A stretch of DNA of 40,833 nt. Source: an uncultured Eubacteriales bacterium. Its GTDB lineage: Bacteria > Bacillota > Clostridia > Oscillospirales > Oscillospiraceae. The translations under genes and the position numbers were made by a program. The stretch lies in NCBI GenBank assembly GCA_900320465.1, contig ONSQ01000005.1:1-40833 (forward strand), written 5' to 3'. A model generated the notes under the pieces. It had not been told where the DNA came from, searched no databases, and saw nothing but the letters and a program-made list of their open reading frames with translations. Below are positions 1 to 8,099 of the stretch, piece by piece (the stretch's first letter is position 1; each line of letters starts with the position of its first letter).

Positions 1-268
1 CTTTGGAGGCTTTGCCAATTGCAATTACTCCCTGCTTTTGGTAATATATAGCCAGAAAGGGAAACACCCTATTACATAAACCGTTCTGAATAAGTACAGA
101 GCGAAGGGGCGATCCCGGGCATGGAAATATTCCGGCACATATAGTTTACTCACTAAACGAGTTATTGATGATGTGTGATGTGGCCGTTGAGTGGATTTCA
201 AAGCCCGCAGGAAGCTCGAATCTGAAGAAAGAGAGGTAACCAGGATGCTAGATACCAAGATCGGAATG
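1..268. other. Unassigned left edge, no recognised gene
   Basis: No gene could be supported here. The stretch looks more AT-rich than the rest of the window. Short plus-strand frames end at about 79 and 239, and an open minus-strand frame spans 25-258, but none resembles a family I know. The two plus-strand terminators that follow at 269-353 imply that a plus-strand transcript entering from the left ends here. This could therefore be the 3' end of a truncated gene, a degraded mobile element or an untranslated tail. No tRNA, rRNA or riboswitch core was seen. Confidence 0.3.
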
Positions 269-322
269 AAATAACCCCTGACTGTGGAACCGAGGAGATC
301 AGTCAGGGGTTATTTCTTTTTT
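269..322 (+). terminator. Strong intrinsic terminator
   Basis: A 15-bp perfect stem pairs 269-283 with 301-315 (core AACCCCTGACT/AGTCAGGGGTT). A T-rich run follows at 313-322. It would end a plus-strand transcript arriving from the left of the window. Confidence 0.85.
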
Positions 323-331
323 GTGTACTGC

Positions 332-353
332 CAGCCGAAGGGCTGCTTTTTTT
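332..353 (+). terminator. Second tandem intrinsic terminator
   Basis: A short hairpin, CAGCC-GAAG-GGCTG at 332-345, is followed by C and seven T residues at 347-353. It backs up the terminator just before it and insulates the convergent spore protein gene. Confidence 0.6.
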
Positions 354-378
354 ATGCCTGCATGCGGAAATAGAATTG

Positions 379-401
379 CAGGACGGACAAGCCGCCCTGC
401 A
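379..401 (-). terminator. Possible terminator hairpin of the SASP gene
   Basis: The inverted repeat GCAGGACGG-ACAAG-CCGCCCTGC has one mismatch and lies about 20 bases beyond the stop of the minus-strand spore protein gene. On the minus strand the tail is only weakly T-rich, so its role as an intrinsic terminator is tentative. Confidence 0.4.
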
Positions 402-421
402 ACCTTACGTCAAAAGACGCT

Positions 422-622
422 TTACTTCATGCCGTTCTCGTAGGCCTCGATCATCTTCTTGACCATCTGGCCGCCAACGGAACCGGCCTGACGGCTGGTG
501 AGATCACCGTTGTAACCGTTCTTCAGATTGACGCCGACTTCAGAGGCGGCTTCCATCTTGAACTTATCCATAGCCTCACGGGCGTTCGGATTCACGAGCT
601 GGTTACTGGAAGTGTAAGACAT
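422..622 (-). CDS. Small acid-soluble spore protein, alpha/beta type
   Basis: This 66-residue protein belongs to the alpha/beta SASP family, which coats and protects DNA in the dormant spore and is degraded by the protease GPR at germination. Visible family features are the NPNAREAMDKFK N-terminal motif, the KMEAASEVGV segment matching the GPR-cleavage region, and the C-terminal stretch with RQAGSVGGQMVKKMIEAYE. The length is normal for the family. On the minus strand AAGGAG lies 8 bases ahead of the ATG. Forespore (sigma-G) control is usual for this family, but I could not find a convincing sigma-G promoter. It shows that the organism sporulates. Confidence 0.95.
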   Translation of the reverse strand: MSYTSSNQLVNPNAREAMDKFKMEAASEVGVNLKNGYNGDLTSRQAGSVGGQMVKKMIEAYENGMK

Positions 623-837
623 GTTTGCATCTCCTTTTCTTCAGATTGGACACAGAAGGGAAAAGCAGACGTCATGCGCCGCGCTTTTCATTTCCTTGTC
701 CGCCCTTATCTTCTGCGCTTAAAAGGGATATATTCAGATAGAGAACATGAAAATAATGCCAAGGACAGCTGTAAACAGATTAAAATAACAGATAATCCGC
801 ACCCCGTCGGCATTGCCCGATTGGGTGTTTTTACATA

Positions 838-866
838 TTGACAACGTTTGTCTCAAAGGGTATCAT
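838..866 (+). promoter_or_regulatory. Sigma-A-type promoter ahead of the ATPase operon
   Basis: TTGACA at 838-843, a 17-base spacer and TATCAT at 861-866 form a near-consensus vegetative promoter. Transcription should start near 873, about 50 bases before the ATPase ATG at 924. The rest of the 301-base gap between the SASP gene and the ATPase holds nothing else I can name. Confidence 0.75.
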
Positions 867-923
867 CAAATAGTTAAAGAGCAATTGACAGATAAATACC
901 GCTCAGAGAGAGGATAGAGATAG

Positions 924-2969
924 ATGGCAAAACACCTTGCCCAAAAGGAAAAACCGATCAAAAAACCGGCGCGAAGACCGCTTCAGGAGCTGACGATCCG
1001 CATTCCGGATCGGAGCAAGGCCAAAAAGAATAAGCGCCACACCAGGAGTGTGGAGGACCGATTCCAGAGCGCCATGCTCAATAAAACGCTGGATCGCAAA
1101 TTTACCTTGACGGATCTGGTTCTTGCGGGCTTGGCACTTGTGCTTTTGCTGGTGTCTTATTTTCTGCCGACCCATGGCCTTATCCGTCTTTTGAGCTTCC
1201 TGGTTCCTTTCCTACTGGCCGGGTATTCATACCTGTTTGAAGCCTTCCAAGAGGCCTTTATGGGGATCGTTCTCGGCAGAGAGCTGATTATCACCCTGGC
1301 CTCTCTGATGGCCTTCTTCGGCGGTTCCAACTTCGGCGGAGCGGCCATTATGGTCTTTATGAAGCTCTGCGACCTGGCGCTGTCGTACGCTGAGCTATTG
1401 CAGTCTCAGAAGATCGACGCGCTCTATGCCCTGCGCAGCGATAAGGCTACGATCATCAGCAACAGCGGTGAGGTCTCCGGTAAGGCCTCCGAACTGCAGG
1501 AGGGCGATCTGATCGAGATCGCTGCAGGAGAGCTGATCCCTGTCGACGGTGTTGTGATCGGCGGCACATCGGTGCTGGACGCCTCCGCACTGACACGCTC
1601 CAACAGCAGCTTTGCCGTTTCCGCCGGGAGCCGCGTGCTGTCCGGCTGCACCAATGTGAGCGCGCCCATCCGTGTGAAAGTCGAATGCCCGCAGAGTGAG
1701 TCCCTGATTTCCTCGCTGATCCGCAGCGCGGAAAACGCATGGATGCACAAATCTGCCCAGCAGCGCTTGCTCCAGCGCATCATGTCTTACGCCGCTGCCG
1801 GCATCGTTGCCGCTGCAATCGTGCTGGCGCTGGTATTCTCTGTCGTGACGGGGCAGTGGAGGCTCTGGCTGCTGAGGGCGTCGGTTCTTCTGACAGTTTC
1901 CCAGATGTACGCTGTTGTCCAGACGGTCAAGCTGGCCTATGACTGCGCTGCTTCCAACGCGGCGGGCAAAGGCCTGATCATCAAGGGCCATGACGTGCTG
2001 GAAGCCCTGTCCCGCGCCGAAACGATGGTCTTTGATAAAACCGGGACGGTCACAGTTGGCAAGTATACCATCAAGGGCGTGTTTCCCCGCGGCATTACGG
2101 AAGATCAGTTGCTGTTCCTGGCCGGCGCGGCGGAGCTGCACTCCGATCATCCCATCGCCAAAGCTCTGGTCAACGCCAGCGGCGCCTACGCCTCGGACGT
2201 GGAAGCTGTGGATATCGAGGAAACGCCCGGCCGCGGCGTCTGTGCTTTTATCGACGGGCGCAGCGTTTATGTGGGAAACGGCGCGCTGATGGAGGACCAC
2301 GGGATCAGCTACGATACGCCGACGGTTCCCGGTTCCGCGATCCATGTGGCGATCGACAATCGCTATGTTGGCCACATCGTGATGGAGGATGCGTTGCGTG
2401 ACGGTGCCTTTGACGCTGTGGAGGAGCTGCGTCTGTGCGGTGTTTCAACGACCGTCATGCTGACCGGAGACGTTCATTCCGCAGCGCGCAAGGTCGCTTC
2501 ATCGCTGAACTTTGATCTCGTCAAGTCTGAGCTGACGCCCGAGGAAAAATGCAGCTCGGTGGACTATCTGATGTCGAACCGCAACGTCAACACGACGCTG
2601 GCCTTTGTTGGTGACGGTATCTGCGATACCGATGCGCTCAAGCTTGCTACCGTTGGCATTGCGCTTGGCTGCCTGGACAGGAAAGAAGCGATTGCGGCTT
2701 CCGACGTTGCCATTCTGGGCGAAGATATTCACAACATTCCCAGAGCCTGTCGGATCGCTAAAGCCGCATCTGAAGCTGCCACGACGAATATGATCGTCTG
2801 CGGAGCGGTCAAGGTCCTGGTGCTGCTGCTTGGTCTGTTCGGCGTGATGGGCGTGGGCCTTGCCGTCACGCTGCAGACCGCAGCCGTTCTCTTTGAAGTA
2901 CTCAACGCACTGCGTATTCTATATTTTGAAGAAAATCGTCCTAAACTCAGAAGGGAGAAAAAACAATGA
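924..2969 (+). CDS. P1B-type metal ATPase-like protein with degenerate motifs
   Basis: A 681-residue membrane protein with P1B (heavy-metal) ATPase architecture. It has a basic N-terminus without a CxxC metal-binding domain, membrane segments at about 62-100 and 117-155, an actuator domain, further membrane segments at about 288-335, P and N domains, and a C-terminal membrane pair near 625-665. It keeps the phosphorylated Asp in DKTGT (371-375), the N-domain HP (409-410), TGD (514-516) and the GDG Asp (564). However, the actuator TGE is TRS (224-226), the membrane CPC position is SQM (about 326-328), and the hinge GDGxND reads GDGICD with Pro replaced by Asp at 570. It may be a divergent transporter or a regulatory pseudo-ATPase. 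An ATGA overlap links it to the next gene. Confidence 0.85.
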   Translation: MAKHLAQKEKPIKKPARRPLQELTIRIPDRSKAKKNKRHTRSVEDRFQSAMLNKTLDRKFTLTDLVLAGLALVLLLVSYFLPTHGLIRLLSFLVPFLLAGYSYLFEAFQEAFMGIVLGRELIITLASLMAFFGGSNFGGAAIMVFMKLCDLALSYAELLQSQKIDALYALRSDKATIISNSGEVSGKASELQEGDLIEIAAGELIPVDGVVIGGTSVLDASALTRSNSSFAVSAGSRVLSGCTNVSAPIRVKVECPQSESLISSLIRSAENAWMHKSAQQRLLQRIMSYAAAGIVAAAIVLALVFSVVTGQWRLWLLRASVLLTVSQMYAVVQTVKLAYDCAASNAAGKGLIIKGHDVLEALSRAETMVFDKTGTVTVGKYTIKGVFPRGITEDQLLFLAGAAELHSDHPIAKALVNASGAYASDVEAVDIEETPGRGVCAFIDGRSVYVGNGALMEDHGISYDTPTVPGSAIHVAIDNRYVGHIVMEDALRDGAFDAVEELRLCGVSTTVMLTGDVHSAARKVASSLNFDLVKSELTPEEKCSSVDYLMSNRNVNTTLAFVGDGICDTDALKLATVGIALGCLDRKEAIAASDVAILGEDIHNIPRACRIAKAASEAATTNMIVCGAVKVLVLLLGLFGVMGVGLAVTLQTAAVLFEVLNALRILYFEENRPKLRREKKQ

Positions 2970-3484
2970 ACGAAGCTCTTGCTAATCTGTATGAAAGACG
3001 CAGTATCCGCAAGTATAAAGAGGAACAGATCACCCGTGAGGAGATGGACGCGGTGATCCGTGCCGGCGTATGCGCCGCCTCGGGAAAGAACGGCCAGTCT
3101 GCCATCATCGTCGCCGTCCAGGACAAAGAGACGCGGGATTTGCTCTCACGCCTCAACGCTGCGGTTCTTGGCGTGAACAGCGATCCATTTTACGGCGCTC
3201 CTACCGTGCTGATCGTGCTGGCCGACGCAAACAGCAACTTTGCCGTTCAGGATGGCAGTCTGGTCATGGGTAATCTTATGAACGCCGCCAACGCGATCGG
3301 TTTGGGCTCCTGCTGGATCAACCGTGCCAGAGAAGTCTTTGCTACCGAAGAGGGCAAGGCTCTTTTGAGGAAATGGGGCATCGAGGGCGAGTGGCTCGGT
3401 ATCGGCAACTGCATCCTGGGCTATCCGGCAGAAGCTCCGGCTATGAAGAAGCGCAAAGAGAATTACGTTACTTACGTTCTCTGA
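2966..3484 (+). CDS. Nitroreductase family protein
   Basis: A 172-residue FMN-dependent nitroreductase-family protein. Members reduce nitro groups, quinones or other acceptors with NAD(P)H in the cytoplasm. The N-terminal RRSIRKY (12-18) is the usual FMN phosphate-binding signature. The C-terminal GIGNCILGYPAE matches the family's closing flavin-contact strand. The length is typical of the short anaerobe members. The start overlaps the ATPase stop as ATGA, with AAGGGAG just upstream, so the two genes are translationally coupled. The physiological substrate cannot be read from sequence. Confidence 0.9.
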   Translation: MNEALANLYERRSIRKYKEEQITREEMDAVIRAGVCAASGKNGQSAIIVAVQDKETRDLLSRLNAAVLGVNSDPFYGAPTVLIVLADANSNFAVQDGSLVMGNLMNAANAIGLGSCWINRAREVFATEEGKALLRKWGIEGEWLGIGNCILGYPAEAPAMKKRKENYVTYVL

Positions 3485-3487
3485 TCG

Positions 3488-4063
3488 ATGAACGTATACG
3501 ATTTTGACGAAACGATCTTCCAACCCGACAGCTCCTTTGCCTTTATTCTGTACTGTGTGAAGCGCTGTCCGGGCGCACTGCTCCGCACGGCTCCCGGCAC
3601 GATCGGAGCTGCTGTTCGGTATCGAGCCGGGCGAATTCCGACCAAGACACTGAAGGAGCAGCTCTTCTCCTTCCTGCGCTATGTTCCGGATCCGGAAGGA
3701 CTTGTACAGGACTTCTGGGACAAGCATTTCTCACAGGTCGAGCGCTGGTATCTGAACCAACGCAAGGCGGATGATCTGATCATCACCGCCTCGCCGGAAT
3801 TTCTGGTGGGGGAGGCCGCGCGCCGTCTGGGCGTCTCCGTTCTGGGGACGCGCATGGATATCCGAAGCGGCCGCATCGAGGGTGAGAACTGTCACGATTC
3901 GGAGAAGGTCAATCGCTTCCGCTCCTTATACGGCGATACCCAAATCGCAGAGTTTTATTCGGATTCGCTGTCTGACACACCGATGGCAAGGCTTGCCCGG
4001 CAGGCGTTTCTGGTGCACAAGGGTACGCTGCGTTCTTGGCCCGATTCAGACCATACAATGTGA
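3488..4063 (+). CDS. HAD-superfamily phosphatase (SerB-like)
   Basis: A 191-residue haloacid dehalogenase-type phosphatase. Motif I is DFDET (5-9) with nucleophile Asp5 and acid/base Asp7. Motif II is the Thr in LIITASP (T100). Motif III Lys is in HDSEKVNRF (about 140). Motif IV is YSDSLSD with Asp159 and Asp163. The mostly helical cap inserted after motif I resembles phosphoserine phosphatase-like members. It starts four bases after the nitroreductase stop and belongs to the same operon. The substrate is unknown. Confidence 0.85.
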   Translation: MNVYDFDETIFQPDSSFAFILYCVKRCPGALLRTAPGTIGAAVRYRAGRIPTKTLKEQLFSFLRYVPDPEGLVQDFWDKHFSQVERWYLNQRKADDLIITASPEFLVGEAARRLGVSVLGTRMDIRSGRIEGENCHDSEKVNRFRSLYGDTQIAEFYSDSLSDTPMARLARQAFLVHKGTLRSWPDSDHTM

Positions 4064-4071
4064 GGGATAAC

Positions 4072-4629
4072 ATGTCTTCATCTACAAAAGAAGCGCTTGG
4101 ACAGGCCTTGAAAAAAATGATGGCCGTCAAGCCCATCGACAAGATCACGGTAAAGGACCTTGTGGAGATTTGCGGGGTCAACCGGCAGACATTTTATTAC
4201 CATTTTGACGATGTGTATGATCTGCTGGAATGGGTTTTTGAAGTGGATGCGGACAGAAATCTGCCTCATGAGGTGAAGTATGAGCGCTGGCGCGAGGACG
4301 TCTCCAGCTTTTTCATGTATCTGATCCACAACGCGGACTTTGCACTGAACATTTATAATTCTCCCAACCGCACCTATATGCTGCGCTTTTACAAACAGAA
4401 GCTGCAGAATTGCATTCGCAGCTTTGCCGTTATCGTCTCGCACGACATGAAAATCGACAGGCGCGATTTTGAGTTTGTGGTGGAGTTTTATTCGCACTGT
4501 GTGGTTGGCGTCATATCCCAGTGGCTGGATATGGGAATGCAGCTGCCGCCGGAAATCACGGTGGAGCAGTGCCTTGCCGTTCTGGACAACAGCGTGGAAA
4601 ACATGCTCAAGCGCTTCGATCAGTCCTGA
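4072..4629 (+). CDS. TetR/AcrR-type transcriptional regulator
   Basis: A 185-residue regulator with an N-terminal TetR helix-turn-helix (ITVKDLVEICGVNRQTFYYHF, roughly residues 24-44). Its C-terminal helical domain is of the type found in DhaS-like members. The ATG at 4072 was preferred over an in-frame ATG at 4036 because GAGGGA at 4062-4067 sits correctly in front of it and the family starts just before the helix-turn-helix. The gene overlaps the RBS region of the HAD gene's stop, so it closes the ATPase operon and may control it. The ligand is unknown. Confidence 0.85.
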   Translation: MSSSTKEALGQALKKMMAVKPIDKITVKDLVEICGVNRQTFYYHFDDVYDLLEWVFEVDADRNLPHEVKYERWREDVSSFFMYLIHNADFALNIYNSPNRTYMLRFYKQKLQNCIRSFAVIVSHDMKIDRRDFEFVVEFYSHCVVGVISQWLDMGMQLPPEITVEQCLAVLDNSVENMLKRFDQS

Positions 4630-4642
4630 GGAATCTTACATT

Positions 4643-4676
4643 CCCGGCGGTTATTCCGCCGGGTTTTTCTTTTCGT
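4643..4676 (+). terminator. Intrinsic terminator of the ATPase-TetR operon
   Basis: CCCGGCGG-TTATT-CCGCCGGG forms a GC-rich stem at 4643-4663. A T-rich tail (TTTTTCTTTTC) follows, 13 bases after the TetR-type gene's stop. Confidence 0.9.
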
Positions 4677-4706
4677 TTTTTCGTATTCGCAACCAGCCTT
4701 TTCCTA

Positions 4707-4735
4707 TTGAAAGAGCGCGAAAAGAAAGGTATAAT
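4707..4735 (+). promoter_or_regulatory. Sigma-A promoter of the ybaK-uvrA-recD2 operon
   Basis: TTGAAA at 4707-4712, a 17-base spacer and a perfect TATAAT at 4730-4735 stand 40 bases ahead of the ybaK start. Transcription is expected near 4742. Confidence 0.85.
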
Positions 4736-4775
4736 AAAAAATAACGCAAATTGAAGAACGCGCGGAGAAATCGCA

Positions 4776-5255
4776 ATGGCCGAGCAAAAAACGAATGTGA
4801 TGCGCAAGCTTGATCGGGCAAAAATCGCATACAGCACACATGAATACCCGCACGGGGACAGCGCCGTGGACGGCGTAACCGTGGCAGGACTCATCGGAAA
4901 AGACAGCGCCTGCGTGTTCAAGACGCTGGTAGCGCGCGGCTCGGACCAGGCGATTTATGTTTTCGTGATCCCGGTGGCAAAAGAACTGGATCTCAAGGCC
5001 GCGGCCAGGGCAGTAGGCGCAAAGTCTATTGCCATGGTCCATGTCAGCGAGATCAATACCTTGACCGGATATATCCGGGGCGGCTGTTCTCCCGTCGGCA
5101 TGAAAAAGCAATATAAGACGGTGATCGACGACTCTGCTCTTGATCAGGAAACCATGGTCGTCAGCGCCGGCAGGATCGGCGCGCAGGTCGAGCTTTCACC
5201 GCAGGATCTGATTCGCATCACACGTGCCGCCACAGCGGCTGTTACGAAGGAGTAA
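4776..5255 (+). CDS. ybaK: Cys-tRNA(Pro)/aminoacyl-tRNA deacylase, YbaK family
   Basis: A 159-residue YbaK/EbsC-type trans-editing protein. This family hydrolyses mischarged Cys-tRNA(Pro) in the cytoplasm, and the family's length is about 155-160. Visible signatures are VFKTLVARG in the middle and [13 protein letters not shown], which holds the conserved Gly-Gly loop. A C-terminal [16 protein letters not shown] segment is also typical. It is the first gene after a strong promoter, and uvrA follows after two bases. That places translation quality control and DNA repair in one transcript. Confidence 0.9.
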   Translation: MAEQKTNVMRKLDRAKIAYSTHEYPHGDSAVDGVTVAGLIGKDSACVFKTLVARGSDQAIYVFVIPVAKELDLKAAARAVGAKSIAMVHVSEINTLTGYIRGGCSPVGMKKQYKTVIDDSALDQETMVVSAGRIGAQVELSPQDLIRITRAATAAVTKE

Positions 5256-5257
5256 GC

Positions 5258-8095
5258 ATGCAGGACAGCATCTTTATCAAAGGGGCAAGAGAAAACAATC
5301 TGAAAAACATAGACGTGGAGATTCCGCGCGACAAGCTGGTAGTTATCACCGGTCTGTCCGGCAGCGGTAAGTCCAGCCTGGCTTTCGACACGATCTACGC
5401 CGAGGGCCAGCGCCGCTATGTGGAGAGTCTCAGTTCCTACGCCCGCATGTTCCTGGGACAGATGGACAAACCGGATGTGGATTATATCGACGGTTTGTCT
5501 CCGGCCATTTCCATCGACCAGAAGACCACCTCCAAAAACCCGCGTTCCACCGTGGGCACGGTGACGGAGATCTATGATTATATGCGTCTTCTCTGGGCGC
5601 GCATCGGCATTCCGCACTGTCCGAATTGCGGTAAGGAGATCCGCCAGCAGACAATCGATCAGATCGTCGATCAGATCATGACGCTGCCGCAGGGGGCCCG
5701 TATTCAGATTCTGGCCAAGGTGGTTCGCGGCCGGAAGGGCGAGCACACCAAGGTCTTTGAGGATGCAAAAAAATCCGGCTACGTCCGTGCGCGTGTGGAC
5801 GGAAACCTCTACGATCTCAGCGAGGAGATCCGGCTGGAAAAGAACAAGAAGCACAACATTGAGATCGTTGTGGACCGTCTTGTGATCAAGCCGGATATTC
5901 AGCGCCGCCTGACCGATTCCACCGAAACCGCGCTGGCTCTGGCGGGCGGTCTGGTAATGGTGGACGTGCTGGGCGAGGAAGCACAGACGCTGTCCTTTTC
6001 TCAGAATTACGCCTGCGAGGACTGCGGCATTTCCATCGAAGAGCTGACACCGCGCCTGTTCTCCTTTAACAATCCCTACGGCGCCTGCCCCAGCTGTACC
6101 GGTCTTGGGGTGCAGCTTCTGGTGGATCCGGAGCTGATCATCCCCAACCCGTCCCTGAGCATCATGGACGGCGCCATCACCGCCAGCGGCTGGGGAAACG
6201 TCAAGAGCGATTCCATCTCCCGCATGTATTTTGAGGCACTTGCCAAGCGCTACCGCTTCAAGCTGACAGACCCTGTCCGCGATATCCCGAAGGAGGGCCT
6301 GGATGCCATCCTTTACGGTACAAAAGGGGAGGCCCTTCAGCTTCGTTTTGAGAAGAACGAGGGCTTTGGCGTCATCAAGCGCGAATTTGAGGGAATCGTG
6401 CCCAATCTGCAGCGTCGCTATAAGGAAACGCAGAGTCCCTCCATGCGGGAGGATATCGAGGACTGCATGGCCGAGATCCCGTGTCCGGACTGCGGCGGTC
6501 GGCGTCTGAAAAAGACAGCCCTGGCCGTGACGGTGGGCGGCATGAGTATAGCGGAGTTTTCCGATCTGTCGGTTGTGGATGCCCTGCGCTTTTTTGACGA
6601 AACGCATTTTACGGAAAAAGAACTGCTTATCGGCGAGCGGATCATCAAGGAGATCCGCGCTCGTCTGGGCTTTTTGTCCAGCGTTGGTCTCGGTTATCTG
6701 ACCCTTTCCCGCTCTGCCGGGACCCTTTCCGGCGGTGAGAGTCAGCGTATCCGCCTGGCAACCCAGATCGGATCGAGCCTGATGGGTGTTCTGTATATCC
6801 TGGATGAGCCCAGCATAGGCCTGCACCAGCGTGACAACGCCAAGCTCATCCGCACGCTCAAGGAGCTGCGTGATCTGGGGAACACCCTGATCGTGGTGGA
6901 GCACGACGAGGACACGATGCGCGCCGCCGATCATATCATCGATATCGGCCCCGGAGCCGGCGTCAACGGCGGCTCTGTTGTGGCGGAGGGTACGTTTGAA
7001 GAAATCTGCGCCTGTGAAACTTCTGTTACCGGCCAGTATCTGAGCGGCAAACGCTTTATCCCTGTCCCGGCGCAGCGCCGCAGGGGGAGCGGTCACAGCC
7101 TGGTGATCCGCGGGGCCAGAGAGAACAACCTGAAAAACATCGATGTGGAGTTTCCTCTCGGGACGCTCATCTGCGTAACCGGCGTGTCCGGCAGCGGCAA
7201 ATCCTCTCTTATCAACGAGATCCTGTATAAAACGCTGGCGGCCGAGAAGAACCGTGTAAAAGTCCGCCCCGGCAAGTCCGACGGGATCGAAGGACTGAAC
7301 TATGTGGACAAGGTCATCTGCATCGACCAGAGTCCCATCGGACGCACGCCGCGCTCGAACCCCGCTACGTACACAGGCGCTTTTAATGACATCCGAGACA
7401 TTTTTGCCTCCACGCCGGACGCGAAAATGCGCGGCTTCGGTCAGAGCCGCTTTTCCTTCAACGTGAAGGGCGGCCGCTGTGAGGCCTGCTCGGGCGACGG
7501 TCTGGTGAAGATCGAAATGCATTTTCTTCCGGACGTGTTTGTCCCCTGCGAAGTCTGCAAGGGCAAACGCTATAACCGCGAAACGCTGGAGGTCAAGTAC
7601 AAGGGCAAGAGCATTGCCGACGTGTTGGACATGACCGTGGAGGAGGCTTATACCTTCTTTGAAAATCAGCCCAAGGTCAGACGCAAGATCGAGACGCTGC
7701 TGGACGTGGGACTTGGATATATCCGGCTCGGACAATCCAGTACGACGCTCTCCGGCGGTGAAGCCCAGCGTGTGAAGCTGGCCACAGAGCTGGCCAAGCG
7801 GGAGACCGGCTCGACGGTCTATGTGCTAGACGAGCCCACCACCGGCCTTCATGTGGCAGATATCCACAAGCTGGTCCATATTCTGGACAGACTGGTGGAG
7901 TCCGGCAATACCGTTGTGGTTATCGAGCACAATCTTGACGTTATCAAGGTGGCCGATTATATCATCGACCTGGGGCCTGAAGGCGGCGACGGCGGCGGAA
8001 CGCTGGTCTTCGCCGGTACGCCTGAGGACTGCGCCCGCTGCGAGGAGAGCTACACCGGGCAATATCTAAAGCCATTGCTGGAAAGAGCGGAGTAA
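5258..8095 (+). CDS. uvrA: Excinuclease ABC subunit A
   Basis: A 945-residue UvrA, the damage-sensing ATPase of nucleotide excision repair that loads UvrB at lesions. It has two ABC modules: Walker A motifs GLSGSGKSS (near 32-40) and GVSGSGKSS (near 645), and signatures [12 protein letters not shown] and [12 protein letters not shown]. Zinc-finger cysteines are present ([37 protein letters not shown]). The length is normal. GAAGGAG lies a few bases before the ATG. uvrB and uvrC are not in the window. A very long open frame on the opposite strand is only its GC-rich shadow. Confidence 0.98.
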   Translation: MQDSIFIKGARENNLKNIDVEIPRDKLVVITGLSGSGKSSLAFDTIYAEGQRRYVESLSSYARMFLGQMDKPDVDYIDGLSPAISIDQKTTSKNPRSTVGTVTEIYDYMRLLWARIGIPHCPNCGKEIRQQTIDQIVDQIMTLPQGARIQILAKVVRGRKGEHTKVFEDAKKSGYVRARVDGNLYDLSEEIRLEKNKKHNIEIVVDRLVIKPDIQRRLTDSTETALALAGGLVMVDVLGEEAQTLSFSQNYACEDCGISIEELTPRLFSFNNPYGACPSCTGLGVQLLVDPELIIPNPSLSIMDGAITASGWGNVKSDSISRMYFEALAKRYRFKLTDPVRDIPKEGLDAILYGTKGEALQLRFEKNEGFGVIKREFEGIVPNLQRRYKETQSPSMREDIEDCMAEIPCPDCGGRRLKKTALAVTVGGMSIAEFSDLSVVDALRFFDETHFTEKELLIGERIIKEIRARLGFLSSVGLGYLTLSRSAGTLSGGESQRIRLATQIGSSLMGVLYILDEPSIGLHQRDNAKLIRTLKELRDLGNTLIVVEHDEDTMRAADHIIDIGPGAGVNGGSVVAEGTFEEICACETSVTGQYLSGKRFIPVPAQRRRGSGHSLVIRGARENNLKNIDVEFPLGTLICVTGVSGSGKSSLINEILYKTLAAEKNRVKVRPGKSDGIEGLNYVDKVICIDQSPIGRTPRSNPATYTGAFNDIRDIFASTPDAKMRGFGQSRFSFNVKGGRCEACSGDGLVKIEMHFLPDVFVPCEVCKGKRYNRETLEVKYKGKSIADVLDMTVEEAYTFFENQPKVRRKIETLLDVGLGYIRLGQSSTTLSGGEAQRVKLATELAKRETGSTVYVLDEPTTGLHVADIHKLVHILDRLVESGNTVVVIEHNLDVIKVADYIIDLGPEGGDGGGTLVFAGTPEDCARCEESYTGQYLKPLLERAE

Positions 8096-8099
8096 GAAC

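Noticed and set aside
885-890. Second TTGACA before the ATPase
   Set aside because: The bases where a -10 would lie are purine-rich with no match; the promoter at 838-866 is far better.
1395-2375. Minus-strand frame inside the ATPase gene
   Set aside because: It is an antisense shadow of a gene with clear motifs, with no family resemblance or start signal.
5144-7735. Very long open frame on the minus strand, opposite uvrA
   Set aside because: It mirrors uvrA codon by codon in a GC-rich genome. The translation is rich in His, Gln, Ala and Asp without any family motif, and no ribosome-binding site was found.
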